Assembly: GCF_002741105.1 (NCBI RefSeq)
Contig: NZ_NIQU01000006.1
Span: 1-64,000, forward strand
DNA: 64,000 nt
Reading direction: 5' to 3'
DNA from: Pseudomonas sediminis
GTDB lineage: Bacteria; Pseudomonadota; Gammaproteobacteria; Pseudomonadales; Pseudomonadaceae
The position numbers and the translations under genes are program-made. Every line of letters begins with the position of its first letter. Position 1 is the first letter of the stretch. The notes under the pieces were generated by a model. The model was not told where the DNA came from and searched no databases. It saw only the letters and a program-made list of their open reading frames with translations. Shown here in pieces: positions 47,187-56,281 of the stretch.

Positions 47187-48359
47187 ATGGCGTTCGACGC
47201 CCCGACCATGCTGACTCTCACCGTCGCCCTCGCCGTGGCCGCTGCGCTGTACCTGGCGGTGGAGTGGCGTAACGTGCGGGAGTCGCCCTTGCTGTTCTGG
47301 AGTGCGGGCTTCGCGACCATCGCCATCGGCTCGACCCTTGCCCTGCTGCGTGGCAGCGGTCTGATCCTGATCGGCATCTGGTTCGCCAATGGCCTGCTGA
47401 TAACGGCGCACTGGTTGTTCCTGCTGGGCGTGGCCCGCTTCACCGAAGCGCGCTTCTCGCGGGCCTGGTACCTGATCTTCGTCGCCTGGCTGGCGATGCT
47501 GCTCCTGCCGGAGGGGCCGCTGTGGTCCAGGGTCATGCTGTTCACCAACTCGATGCTGGTCGCCCTGGTCACCCTCAAGGCCAGCGCCCTGCTGCGCCCT
47601 CATGGCAGGTCATTGAGCGTGGGCGCCGTTCAGTTGCGCTATGTGTTGCTGATGCACGGCCTGTTCTATGCGGCCAAGGCCATGACCGCCGTGATTCCCG
47701 GCACGCTGATAGACCTCAGTGCCTTTCGCGGTTTGATCATTCAGATTTCGTTGGTGGAAGGCGCCATGGCGCTGATGCTGATCGCCCTGTCGATGACCGG
47801 CACCGTGCGCTGGCGCCGCGAGAAACGCATCGAGCGCCTGGCTGCTCGCGATCCGCTGACCGCGCTGTACAACCGTCGCGCGCTGGAGGCGAGAGCCGGC
47901 AACCTGCTGAAGGAAACCTCGCCCACTCGCCCAGGCGCGCTGCTGCTGATCGACATCGACAACTTCAAGCAGGTCAACGATCTTCACGGCCACCTTGCGG
48001 GCGACCGCCTGCTGATCGCCCTCGGCGAGATGCTCCGCGCGTTGCTGCCGGAGCGAGCGTTGACGGCCCGCCTGGGCGGCGATGAGTTCGTGATCCTGAT
48101 GGGCGATGCATCGAATGATCGCGTCGTGGCATTGGGCGATGCGCTGCGCCAGCGCTTCAACCACATGGCGTCGCAAGCCTTTGCCACGCCTCAGGCTGTC
48201 ACCTTGAGCATCGGTGCCACGCTGTTCGACCAACCACCGGTCAGCCTGGCGGCGCTGATCGAGCAAGGCGACACGGCGCTTTATCAGTCCAAGCGCGGCG
48301 GCCGCAACAGCACGCGAGTGGATGACCGCACAGGTGGCGCATCGAGACCGGCCGAATAG
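47187..48359 (+). CDS. Membrane diguanylate cyclase (GGDEF)
   Basis: This 390-residue protein has about seven membrane helices in its N-terminal 205 residues and a GGDEF domain (about 220-380) with DPLTALYNRRALEARA, LLIDIDNFKQVNDLHGH and an intact LGGDEF active site, so it should make cyclic di-GMP. The RxxD inhibition site five residues before GGDEF is absent (RALT), so product feedback is unlikely. It is single, with no partner phosphodiesterase nearby. Confidence 0.9.
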   Translation: MAFDAPTMLTLTVALAVAAALYLAVEWRNVRESPLLFWSAGFATIAIGSTLALLRGSGLILIGIWFANGLLITAHWLFLLGVARFTEARFSRAWYLIFVAWLAMLLLPEGPLWSRVMLFTNSMLVALVTLKASALLRPHGRSLSVGAVQLRYVLLMHGLFYAAKAMTAVIPGTLIDLSAFRGLIIQISLVEGAMALMLIALSMTGTVRWRREKRIERLAARDPLTALYNRRALEARAGNLLKETSPTRPGALLLIDIDNFKQVNDLHGHLAGDRLLIALGEMLRALLPERALTARLGGDEFVILMGDASNDRVVALGDALRQRFNHMASQAFATPQAVTLSIGATLFDQPPVSLAALIEQGDTALYQSKRGGRNSTRVDDRTGGASRPAE

Positions 48360-48557
48360 AGGTAAAAGCGCACAGTGACGCCGATCCGCCGGTAATCCTG
48401 ATCGACGTCGAACGCTGGAGTTTGCGACACAGAGCGCCACGCCATGCAGTCCCTCGCAGAGCGTGGGAACGACCCTGTAAGCCTCAGGCGGATCATGAGC
48501 GCAGCCCGCGGGTTACAATCCACGGCCCACGCATTTTCCAGCGGACCCCATATACCG

Positions 48558-49253
48558 ATGTTCACCCTTTCCCACCTCAGCAGCCCGCCGCCCGAGTCAC
48601 TGAAGAGCCAAGTGCAGCAGATGGTGGTGGACTACTTCGCCGATGTCAGCGCGGTACCGCTGCTGCCGAGCAATCCGCTGTATCAGTTGTACCAGTACGT
48701 GATCGGCTATGAGCTGCATCTGCACCTGCAGTCCATGAACGGCGACGCCGAAGGCCCCGTGCAGTTGCTACTGGCGCTGGACGATGAAGATCCGGCCCGT
48801 GTGCTGGGGTTTGCCCTGTACCTGCCGAGCCCGGACGATGCTGCCGCCTGCACCCTCGCCTATCTGGCAGTGCACAGCGAGTATCGCGCTCAGGGCATCG
48901 GCCGGGCGCTGCTGCAACGCGTGCTGGAGCGACGCCCGCACCTGGAGCTGGCCTGCGTGGCAGACAAGGTGCCGCTGTTCGAGGCTCTGGGCTTGCAGGT
49001 GCTGGCCGCTCAGGGAGCGCTGGTGGTGATGAACAGCCGCGACTACCGCTCCAGCGGCATGGTCGCGGTCGCCGACCTGGCGCCGGTGTTTGCCTCCACC
49101 GAGGTCAGGCAGATTCACGCCTACCTGCTCAAGCAGCACGGCCAGCGCGCCATGCAACAGGCGGAAAAACAGCGTGACGCCCACCTCGATGCACTCGCGC
49201 TCCAGGCTCAGGAACTGGTCGACGAGCGCTTGCCCTCGCGCGTGTTGCATTGA
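48558..49253 (+). CDS. GNAT-family N-acetyltransferase
   Basis: This 231-residue protein has the acetyl-CoA binding motif as AVHSEYRAQGIGRALLQRVLE and LACVADKVPLFEALGLQV, typical of GNAT. The C-terminal 60 residues are an alpha-helical, glutamine-rich tail. ATG 48558 is chosen; the frame upstream overlaps a dispersed repeat. Substrate unknown. Confidence 0.83.
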   Translation: MFTLSHLSSPPPESLKSQVQQMVVDYFADVSAVPLLPSNPLYQLYQYVIGYELHLHLQSMNGDAEGPVQLLLALDDEDPARVLGFALYLPSPDDAAACTLAYLAVHSEYRAQGIGRALLQRVLERRPHLELACVADKVPLFEALGLQVLAAQGALVVMNSRDYRSSGMVAVADLAPVFASTEVRQIHAYLLKQHGQRAMQQAEKQRDAHLDALALQAQELVDERLPSRVLH

Positions 49254-49260
49254 GGCGATG

Positions 49261-49279
49261 CCCCACGCTAGCCGTGGGG
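49261..49279 (+). terminator. Hairpin after the GNAT gene
   Basis: CCCCACG (49261-49267) pairs with CGTGGGG (49273-49279), followed by TTTC. The rest of 49254-49504 holds no recognisable gene. Confidence 0.55.
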
Positions 49280-49504
49280 TTTCACGAAACGCCGATTGCA
49301 ATCACCTGTGGCGGTCAGCCGACACCACGCATGCACACGCGCAGTTGGCGGACGTTGAACGCCCGCCAACGCTGATAAAGCATTAATACAGGGACTCTCG
49401 CCCGGTGGGCGCAGACCACCAGGCGGCCCATCTAGAGGCATGGAAACGACCATCAGCGAACCAACGGGCATCCCCCTGCATCAAGCAATGGCCTTGGGTC
49501 CCAC

Positions 49505-49903
49505 TCAGTTGGATACCTGCTCGAGGAATATCAGCTGCAATGGCTCGCTCAGCAGTTCATCAGCGGTGGCGGCAAACGCCTGAAAATAGGGCGTCGCAAA
49601 ATGCGCATCCAAGACCGCCTGATCCTTGAAGGCTTCACGCATGTAGAAGGTGCCCGGCTCATCGCGCATTTCGAACAGCACGTAATCAAGATTGCCCGGC
49701 TCGGCCCGCGTGGGTTCTATCAGGCTCAGCAAGCCTTCTTTCAGCTCCTGTTGTTTACCGGGTTTGGCCTTGAGTACGGCAAGGGATACCAATGGTTTGC
49801 TCATGGTGTTAACTCGTTCGATGGGTTGGCTTGCGCACCCGGCAAGGGCAGTGAACAGCAGCACGCACAGCCAAAGACTAGGGTGTTTGATCATGGATTT
49901 CAT
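49505..49903 (-). CDS. Lipoprotein with antibiotic biosynthesis monooxygenase (ABM/YgiN-like) domain
   Basis: This 132-residue protein has a lipoprotein signal, MKSMIKHPSLWLCVLLFTALAGC in two parts (lipobox LAGC), and then an ABM domain (VSLAVLKAKPGKQQELKEGL, NLDYVLFEMRDEPGTFYMREAF). ABM proteins are usually cytoplasmic quinol or heme monooxygenases, so an exported, lipid-anchored form is unusual. Several ATGs lie close; the one at 49903 is preferred for its position before the signal. The gene is divergent from the flavoprotein at 50098. Confidence 0.8.
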   Translation of the reverse strand: MKSMIKHPSLWLCVLLFTALAGCASQPIERVNTMSKPLVSLAVLKAKPGKQQELKEGLLSLIEPTRAEPGNLDYVLFEMRDEPGTFYMREAFKDQAVLDAHFATPYFQAFAATADELLSEPLQLIFLEQVSN

Positions 49904-50097
49904 CGTCATCACTCTTTGTGGAGTGGGCTCATCCTTGTCCATTCAGTCGAAAAGAAACACCGACAGAACGCGCTAATACTTTCTTCGACCTATTGAAAAT
50001 GAAGCACCCTGAATGGCCACTGGCGATTGCCACCTGAGCACTCCACGACGCACTATCGCCCAAGCCATTCGTTCTACGCTGTGAACAAGGAAGCTCC

Positions 50098-51489
50098 ATG
50101 CGCCTCGCCCTCGTCCTACTGCTGTTTCTGTGCCATTGCGTGCACGCCACCGAGACCGTCAACGACGTCACCGGTATGAACCCCATCCAAGTGGCGCAGG
50201 TACTGGCGCCCACCGAACTGGAGCAGATCGTCACAGCCGTTAGCGGGCATGCCGGCCCCATCGCCATTGGCGGCGGGCGCTACAGCATGGGCGGGCAAAC
50301 CGCCACCGAGCAGGCCCTGCAACTGGACATGCGCCAGTTCAACCAGGTGCTGGAATTTTCCGCCGAACGCCGGGAGATTCGTGTGCAGGCCGGCATCACC
50401 TGGCGCGAAATACTGGAGTACATCGACCCGCACGGCCTGTCGCCGCAGATCATGCAGTCTTACGCCAACTTCACCGTCGGCGGCGCACTGAGCGTCAACG
50501 CCTATGGCCGATACGTCGGCCAGGGCCCGTTGGTGCTCGGCGTGCGTTCGCTACGCCTGGTGCTGGCTGACGGTCAGGTGGTGGATGCCAGCCCGACGCA
50601 CAACAGCGAGCTGTTCCATGGCGCCATCGGCGGTTACGGCGGGCTCGGCGTCATCGTCGAGGCCACCCTGCCGTTGGTGGAGAACAGCAAGCTGGTGCGT
50701 CAGACGCAGCTCATGCCGCTTGGCGACTATGCGCAGTTCTTCGCCAGCCAGGTACGCGGCAACCCAGACATGGTGATGCACAACGGCATTCTCTACACCG
50801 ACGACTACGACAGCGTACGCGCCGTGTCCTACCTGCGTACGGATGTACCGCTGACCGTCATCGAACGCCTGGTACCGCTAGACCGCGACTACAAGGCCAT
50901 GCGCGCCGCGCTGGCAGTGGCCAGCAGCAATGGCGGCGCAAAGGTGCGTGAAAGCGTCGTCGACCCGCTGCTGCTCAAACGACCGCAAGTGCAGTGGCGC
51001 AACCATGAGGCCAGCCTGGATGTGCGCGAACTGCAGCCAATTTCCGGCACCGACTACAGCTATGTGCTGCAGGAGTATTTCGTGCCCGAAGCCCAGTTGG
51101 AGCCCTTTGTCGCGGGCATGAGAGACGTGCTCAAAGCGCACAAGGTGAAGGTCGCCAATATATCCATCCGCCATGCCAAGGCCGACCCGGGTACGCTGCT
51201 GGCCTGGGCCCGCGAAGACACCTTCGCGCTGGTGATCTACTACCGCCAGGGCGTCTCGCCCAGCGAGCGCGCCGCCGTAGGCGACTGGACACGACAGCTG
51301 ATCGATCTCACCATCGCCCACCAGGGCAGCTACTACCTGCCCTATCAAATCCACGCCAGCCGGGAGCAGTTCCTTGCCGCCTACCCTCGCGCCAAGGAGT
51401 TCTTCGCGCTGAAAAAACGCGTCGACCCAAGCAACAAATTCCGCAATAAGCTGTGGGATGCCTATTACCTGCAGCCCAGTGGCCACTGA
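50098..51489 (+). CDS. Exported FAD-binding oxidoreductase (VAO/PCMH family)
   Basis: This 463-residue flavoprotein has a Sec signal peptide (residues 1-17, ending HA), and an FAD-binding PCMH domain with IAIGGGRYSMGGQT, GITWREILEYIDPHGL and VGGALSVNAYGRYVGQGPL. The C-terminal part is of FAD-oxidase type with a conserved GSYYLPYQIHAS motif. The FAD-attachment His is not evident in GRYSMGG, so covalent flavin is uncertain. Sugar or alcohol oxidation in the periplasm is possible. It is divergent from the ABM lipoprotein. Confidence 0.83.
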   Translation: MRLALVLLLFLCHCVHATETVNDVTGMNPIQVAQVLAPTELEQIVTAVSGHAGPIAIGGGRYSMGGQTATEQALQLDMRQFNQVLEFSAERREIRVQAGITWREILEYIDPHGLSPQIMQSYANFTVGGALSVNAYGRYVGQGPLVLGVRSLRLVLADGQVVDASPTHNSELFHGAIGGYGGLGVIVEATLPLVENSKLVRQTQLMPLGDYAQFFASQVRGNPDMVMHNGILYTDDYDSVRAVSYLRTDVPLTVIERLVPLDRDYKAMRAALAVASSNGGAKVRESVVDPLLLKRPQVQWRNHEASLDVRELQPISGTDYSYVLQEYFVPEAQLEPFVAGMRDVLKAHKVKVANISIRHAKADPGTLLAWAREDTFALVIYYRQGVSPSERAAVGDWTRQLIDLTIAHQGSYYLPYQIHASREQFLAAYPRAKEFFALKKRVDPSNKFRNKLWDAYYLQPSGH

Positions 51490-51551
51490 TTGAAATCGCG
51501 GTTCAACGCTCAGGAGTTCTGCTGTCTGGCATTAACCAGGTCACAGGGCAA

Positions 51552-51573
51552 CTCCCATGCAGCCGCATGGGAG
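51552..51573. terminator. Hairpin between convergent flavoprotein and toxin genes
   Basis: CTCCCATGC-AGCC-GCATGGGAG, perfect 9-bp stem. It lies between the flavoprotein stop and the toxin stop and may serve both. Confidence 0.5.
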
Positions 51574-51592
51574 ACAGCTGGAAAGCCCAGAA

Positions 51593-51886
51593 TCAAAACC
51601 TGCCAAGCCAGTACTGCGGACGGCGGCGGTGATGGGCAACGGCCAGAATCTGAAAGCCGTCAGGCCTTGGCCGGTAAATGATCGATAGCGGAAAACGCCG
51701 AAGGGGGACGCTGCGAATATCTGGTTCAAGTTCAATCCGCCAGGCCATGGGTGACTCGCCAATCAATGTAGCCAAGGCCTGAAACTCGTTGATCAATGCC
51801 CCACCCAATCCAGGAACCTTCGATTCGTAATAACCGACTGACTCCAGAAACTCGGCTTCCGCTGCCGGGTGGAAAAAATATCTCAT
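51593..51886 (-). CDS. RelE/ParE-family toxin
   Basis: This 97-residue toxin has the ParE-type layout MRYFFHPAAEAEFLESVGYYES and a basic C-terminus, SIIYRPRPDGFQILAVAHHRRRP in two parts, matching the family core. ParE toxins poison gyrase; RelE-type are mRNA nucleases, and which applies is not clear. It overlaps its antitoxin gene by four bases. Confidence 0.88.
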   Translation of the reverse strand: MRYFFHPAAEAEFLESVGYYESKVPGLGGALINEFQALATLIGESPMAWRIELEPDIRSVPLRRFPLSIIYRPRPDGFQILAVAHHRRRPQYWLGRF

Positions 51887-52107
51887 CGAATCAGGGCTCT
51901 GGCCTTCTTCATTACCTCATCACCCGGCACCGCCTTAATCGAGCCGCTATCGAGCTCCTGTGCACGCCGCTGTGCCTCAAGCAACCAGTCTGATCGCAGT
52001 TCGTCTTCCGAAGGGGCATCCAGGCTCAAGACCAGACGCTGGATCAGCTGCGCCCGCTCCTTCTTGGAAAGATGCAGGGCTTCATCCTCGATCTTCTGCA
52101 GATCCAT
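51883..52107 (-). CDS. Antitoxin of the ParE-type module (addiction-module family)
   Basis: This 74-residue helical protein has LSKKERAQLIQRLVLSLD, the usual start of the unstable-antitoxin family paired with RelE/ParE toxins. It is upstream of, and overlaps, the toxin, so antitoxin is made first. No strong DNA-binding motif is visible. The operon promoter is probably autoregulated. Confidence 0.86.
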   Translation of the reverse strand: MDLQKIEDEALHLSKKERAQLIQRLVLSLDAPSEDELRSDWLLEAQRRAQELDSGSIKAVPGDEVMKKARALIR

Positions 52108-52189
52108 GGTTTCACCTCTCGCTTATTTACCGGCAAATCTTGGCATGGATGCTTAGCGGGTGCCACGGCTGCGGCTCCTTAAAAAGTCG

Positions 52190-53089
52190 TCACAGCGAAC
52201 ACAACCCACCCGGCACCGCCATGATCCACTCCCGCACCGCGAGAATGGTCGGGTCGTTTCTACGGCTCTCCGGGTACACCAGAAAGAACGGCTTGCCTTC
52301 CAGTTCCGGGCCGAAGGGTTGCACCAGTCGTCCCTCTCTCAGCTCATCCTCGATCAGTTGCCGGCTCATCAGCGCCACGCCCTGGGCGCCAACGGCCGCC
52401 GAGACGGCGTGGGTTTCGTCGGAGAACACCAACCCGGCACCGACATCCAGCCCCGGCACCTGCGCCTGCTTCTGCCAGACGGCCCAGTCCATCGGCGAAG
52501 AGATCGCTGCCTGGTTGCGGAAGTGGATCAGCGTATGCCTGGGCAAATCGGCGGCATCGTGCAGTTCCAGTAGCGGGCTGCAGGCGGGCACGAAGGTATT
52601 GTCGAAGAGTTTTTCCGCCACCAGGCCTGGCCAGCGGCCGTCGCCGTAGCGAATGGCGATATCCGCCGTGACACCATCGAGCGCCACCGGCTCGTGCGAA
52701 GCGTGGATGCGCAGGTCGATCGTGGGGTGGGAGTCGCGCAGCATGCATACCCAGGACAGCAGCCAGCGCACGGCCACTGCCGGCGTAGTGCTGAGGGTGA
52801 TGGCCTGTCGGCTGGGCGTTGCACTGAGGCGTTCGACCGCGGCGCCGATGCTGTCGAAGGCGCTTTCCAGCGTTTGCTGCAGTTCACGTCCGGCCATGGT
52901 CAGCTCCAGTTGCCGCGGCTTGCGCACGAACAGCGCAACGCCGAGGGCGTCTTCCAGCGCGCGAATCTGGTGACTGATCGCGGTGGCGGTAACGGAAAGC
53001 TCTTCCGCGGCCTGCTTGGCGCTTTCGTGGCGTGCGGCCGCCTCGAAGGCGCGCAAGGCGGAGAGCGGAGGAAGTCGGCGCCGGCTCAT
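52190..53089 (-). CDS. LysR-family regulator of azoR (GcvA-like)
   Basis: This 299-residue regulator has an HTH typical of the GcvA/AmpR branch (LPPLSALRAFEAAARHESAK, QAAEELSVTATAISHQIRAL) and an effector domain with FSDETHAVSAAVGAQGVALM. MSRRRLPPLS (53089) is preferred over an ATG seven codons upstream that lacks a ribosome site. It is divergent from azoR and likely controls it. A dyad TCGCCC-N5-GGGCGA lies between them at 53133-53149. Confidence 0.88.
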   Translation of the reverse strand: MSRRRLPPLSALRAFEAAARHESAKQAAEELSVTATAISHQIRALEDALGVALFVRKPRQLELTMAGRELQQTLESAFDSIGAAVERLSATPSRQAITLSTTPAVAVRWLLSWVCMLRDSHPTIDLRIHASHEPVALDGVTADIAIRYGDGRWPGLVAEKLFDNTFVPACSPLLELHDAADLPRHTLIHFRNQAAISSPMDWAVWQKQAQVPGLDVGAGLVFSDETHAVSAAVGAQGVALMSRQLIEDELREGRLVQPFGPELEGKPFFLVYPESRRNDPTILAVREWIMAVPGGLCSL

Positions 53090-53132
53090 AGATGAATTCC
53101 CCTCATCCATTGCGAAAAATATTGATCGTTTG

Positions 53133-53149
53133 TCGCCCGACCGGGGCGA
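53133..53149. promoter_or_regulatory. Candidate operator between LysR and azoR
   Basis: TCGCCC (53133-53138) and GGGCGA (53144-53149), spacing 5, in the 119-base divergent gap. Binding by the neighbouring LysR is inferred. Confidence 0.4.
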
Positions 53150-53208
53150 ACTTAGCCTGAGTCTGCTGCCAATCACAGATGAATTCAAATTCAAGCAGGA
53201 GACTCATC

Positions 53209-53910
53209 ATGACCCATATTCTGCATCTCGACGCCAGCGCCCGCCCCGGCCTCGCCGGCAAGGACTTGCACGGTTCGCACAGCCGCAACCTCAGCCATCG
53301 TTTCATCAGCCAGTGGCAGGCGCGCCGCCCGCAGGATGTCGTCACCTACCGCGACATCGGCCAGAACCCGCCCTCGATCATCAGCCATGACTGGATCGCC
53401 TCATCCTTCACGCCCGAGCCGAAACGCGAGGCCTGGATGCACGACACCCTGGCCGAAAGCGATCGCCTGGTGGATGAACTGATCGCCGCCGACCTGCTGG
53501 TGATAGGCACGCCGCTGTACAACTTCGGCATGCCCGCCGCGCTCAAGGCGTGGGTCGACCAGGTGGTGCGCCCCGGCCGCACGGTGGACGTGGATGAAAG
53601 CAATCCGCTCGATCCCTATGTACCCAGGCTGGCCGACCGGCCGCGCCATGCAGTGATCCTCACGGCGCGCGGTGGTGTCGGTTTCGATGTGGGCGGAGAG
53701 ATGGCGCACATGAACCATCTGGAGCCGAACCTGATCACCGCACTCGGCTTCATCGGCATCACCCGCGTGCATCAGGTCGCCATCGAAGGTCAGGAAGTCG
53801 GCGGTGAACTGCTTGCCGAGTCCGTCAAACAAGCCTTGGCCAAGGTCGATGCGCTGGTAGCCGAGCTGCAGCGTTCATTGCACACCGAGCGCATCGAAGA
53901 GCCGGCGTGA
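53209..53910 (+). CDS. azoR: FMN-dependent NADH-azoreductase / quinone reductase
   Basis: This 233-residue flavodoxin-fold enzyme reduces quinones and azo bonds with NADH. Motifs are HILHLDASARPGLAGKD, SRNLSHRFI, PLYNFGMPAALKAWVDQVVRPGRTV and LTARGGVGFD. AGGAG lies seven bases before the ATG. It is regulated by the divergent LysR gene. The longer N-terminal loop is typical of the Pseudomonas forms. Confidence 0.92.
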   Translation: MTHILHLDASARPGLAGKDLHGSHSRNLSHRFISQWQARRPQDVVTYRDIGQNPPSIISHDWIASSFTPEPKREAWMHDTLAESDRLVDELIAADLLVIGTPLYNFGMPAALKAWVDQVVRPGRTVDVDESNPLDPYVPRLADRPRHAVILTARGGVGFDVGGEMAHMNHLEPNLITALGFIGITRVHQVAIEGQEVGGELLAESVKQALAKVDALVAELQRSLHTERIEEPA

Positions 53911-53945
53911 GGCAATGGCCAGGCCGAGGATGACGCTGCCTCGCC

Positions 53946-54689
53946 TCAGCGCTTGGTGCAGGCAAACAGCGCGTTGCCAGAGCTGCCATCCCACGGCGCC
54001 AGCCGCTGATAGTCGTGCTCCAGCACCTGCACCTCGAAGTACGGCGCCAGCAGGTTCTGCAACTCGGCGAAGTTCACCGCCACCATCGGGTGTTCGTCGT
54101 GCCAGACCTCGGTCTGTTCGGCGAGGGTACGTTCGATACGCAGCCTTAGCGCCTGCTGTTCGCCTTCACCGCGGTAGTACCAGCCGGAGCTGAAGCGGAA
54201 CTGCCCTTCGGCATGCCGTGCGCTGTGGGCAACGAACGAGGCGTTATCGATGCGCTGCTTGTCCACCGCGTTGAAGCAGAACACCCCGCCAACCGCCAGG
54301 GCGCCGTGCACGCTGGCGATACAAGCCTTGAGCCGTTCGATGCTTGCGCTGTAATGGATGGAATAGAGAAAGCAGGTAATCAGGTCCAACGGCTCGTCGA
54401 CCTGAAAATCGCACATGTCCTGCCGGGCAAAGCGCGCCTCGGGGCAGCGCTGAGCGGCTCGGTCGAGCATCGGCTGGTTGATGTCCAGGCCGCTGCTGGA
54501 GTAGCCGGCATCGAGAAAATGGCGCACATGCGGGCCGGTGCCACAGGCCAGATCGAGGTGGCGCTTGCCGCCGTTGCCAAACAGTTGTTGCAGGCGGTGT
54601 ACGCAATGACTCTGGGCGGCGTAGTCGATGTCCGCGCACATCAGATCGTAGTAACCCGACAAGTCGGTATAGAGGGCATTGCCGGACAT
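53946..54689 (-). CDS. Class I SAM-dependent methyltransferase
   Basis: This 247-residue enzyme has SAM motif I as HLDLACGTGPHVRHFLDAGY, then SSGLDINQPMLDRA and a motif resembling DLITCFLYSIHYS. Its small-molecule substrate is unknown. MSGNALYTDL (54689) is the start with the best conservation; no strong ribosome site. Convergent with azoR. Confidence 0.85.
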   Translation of the reverse strand: MSGNALYTDLSGYYDLMCADIDYAAQSHCVHRLQQLFGNGGKRHLDLACGTGPHVRHFLDAGYSSSGLDINQPMLDRAAQRCPEARFARQDMCDFQVDEPLDLITCFLYSIHYSASIERLKACIASVHGALAVGGVFCFNAVDKQRIDNASFVAHSARHAEGQFRFSSGWYYRGEGEQQALRLRIERTLAEQTEVWHDEHPMVAVNFAELQNLLAPYFEVQVLEHDYQRLAPWDGSSGNALFACTKR

Positions 54690-54999
54690 GATGACAGGGG
54701 CGCGCAGACGAAGGGCGCGCATCATAGCTCAGGCTGATGCCGCCGAGCACTGACTTGAAGTGGCACGCCTTGAAACAGCCATGTTCATTCCGGAAAGGAC
54801 GCATCTCGCGACAGTCATCATACGACATAGCAAAAGCAAGACACCTTCACCCGAGGTGATTTCCAGCACCAATCAATGCCTGCAAGCACTTTTGGACAGT
54901 CAATCTGTCATCGCAGCACTGAATCACTTTCACAGTCATCACACATCATATAAGTTCACAAGGTCGCATCTGCGATCAACAAGAACAACAAGGAACCTC

Positions 55000-56094
55000 A
55001 TGATGAATGACGAACAACGCCCCGACGGCTCACGCCGCCACTTTCTCAAGCAGTCGCTGGTCTATTCCGCTGCCGCCGCCAGCGCTGCCTCTCTGCTGCC
55101 GCAACTGGCCAACGCCACGCAACCTCTCGATCTGCGCTACCCATCAGGCGCGGTCAAGGCGCTGGACGACAGCTTTATGCAATTGCGCCTGTTCAACGCC
55201 AGCGTGGAAAAGCTCGCCGATGGCATCCGCTGGGCCGAAGGTCCGGTGTGGTTCGGTGACGGTCGCTACCTGCTGGTCAGCGACATCCCCAACAACCGCA
55301 TCATGCGCTGGGACGAGATCAGCCAGTCGCTGGCCGTCTACCGCCAGCCATCGAACTATTCCAATGGCCTGGTTCGCGACCGCCAGGGCCGGCTGATCGC
55401 TTGTGAGGGCTCGACCACCCAGGACGTTGGCCGACGCATCACCCGTACCGAACACGACGGCAGCATTACCGTGCTGGCCGATGCGTTCGAGGGCAAACGC
55501 TTCAACTCGCCGAACGACCTGGTGGTCAAGCGCGACGGTTCGGTCTGGTTCACCGACCCGCCCTTCCAGACCGGCAACTTCTACGAGGGCTACAAGATCG
55601 AGCCGGAGCTGCCCCATGGGGTCTATCGCATCGACGGCGAAACGCAGCAGGTGACCCGTGTGATCGAGGATCTGGCCGGCCCCAACGGCCTGTGCTTCTC
55701 GCCCGACGAGAAGACCCTGTACATCGTCGAGGGCCGCGCCAAGCCGCACCGCCTGGTGTGGGCTTATCAGGTGAAAGACGATGGCAGCCTCGGCCAACGC
55801 CGCAAACACATCGAAGCCACCGACACCGGCGCGCTGGATGGCATCAAGTGCGACGAGTTCGGCAACCTGTGGTGCGGCTGGGGCAGCAATGGCTCGGCCG
55901 AGAGCGATCCGGAAAAGCTCGATGGCGTGCGCGTGTTCAACCCGCAGGGCAAGGCCATTGGTCATATCTCACTGCCGGAACGCTGCGCCAACCTGTGCTT
56001 TGGCGGCGAGAAAGGTAATCGCCTGTTCATGGCCAGCAGCCATGGCATCTATTCCCTGTTCGTCAACGCACGCGGCGCCACCTTCATCAACTAA
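55000..56094 (+). CDS. Tat-exported SMP-30/gluconolactonase-family protein
   Basis: This 364-residue protein has a twin-arginine signal SRRHFLKQSL followed by a hydrophobic stretch and ANA cleavage site, and an SMP-30 beta-propeller (WAEGPVWFGDGRYLLVSDIPNNRI, NGLVRDRQGRLIACEGSTT, FNSPNDLVVKRDGSVWFTDP, GPNGLCFSPDEKTLYI). A periplasmic lactonase is likely. The metal Glu is in WAEGPVWF and an Asn in SPNDLV. ATG 55000 has AAGGA in front; the open frame upstream is AT-rich and not coding. Confidence 0.9.
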   Translation: MMNDEQRPDGSRRHFLKQSLVYSAAAASAASLLPQLANATQPLDLRYPSGAVKALDDSFMQLRLFNASVEKLADGIRWAEGPVWFGDGRYLLVSDIPNNRIMRWDEISQSLAVYRQPSNYSNGLVRDRQGRLIACEGSTTQDVGRRITRTEHDGSITVLADAFEGKRFNSPNDLVVKRDGSVWFTDPPFQTGNFYEGYKIEPELPHGVYRIDGETQQVTRVIEDLAGPNGLCFSPDEKTLYIVEGRAKPHRLVWAYQVKDDGSLGQRRKHIEATDTGALDGIKCDEFGNLWCGWGSNGSAESDPEKLDGVRVFNPQGKAIGHISLPERCANLCFGGEKGNRLFMASSHGIYSLFVNARGATFIN

Positions 56095-56281
56095 CCGCTG
56101 CGCCACGGCCTACGCGGCCGTGGCCGGCTTTTCCAAACAGGCTTAGAGCGCTCTATTTCAGTCATTACAGCAAACATCAGCGGCATCGATGTTCACCATC
56201 ATGCCAATGAAGTTCTCTGAAAAAATCCAGTGCGTAACATCTGCTCCATACCCAACCACAACACCGCTGGAGCAAAACACC

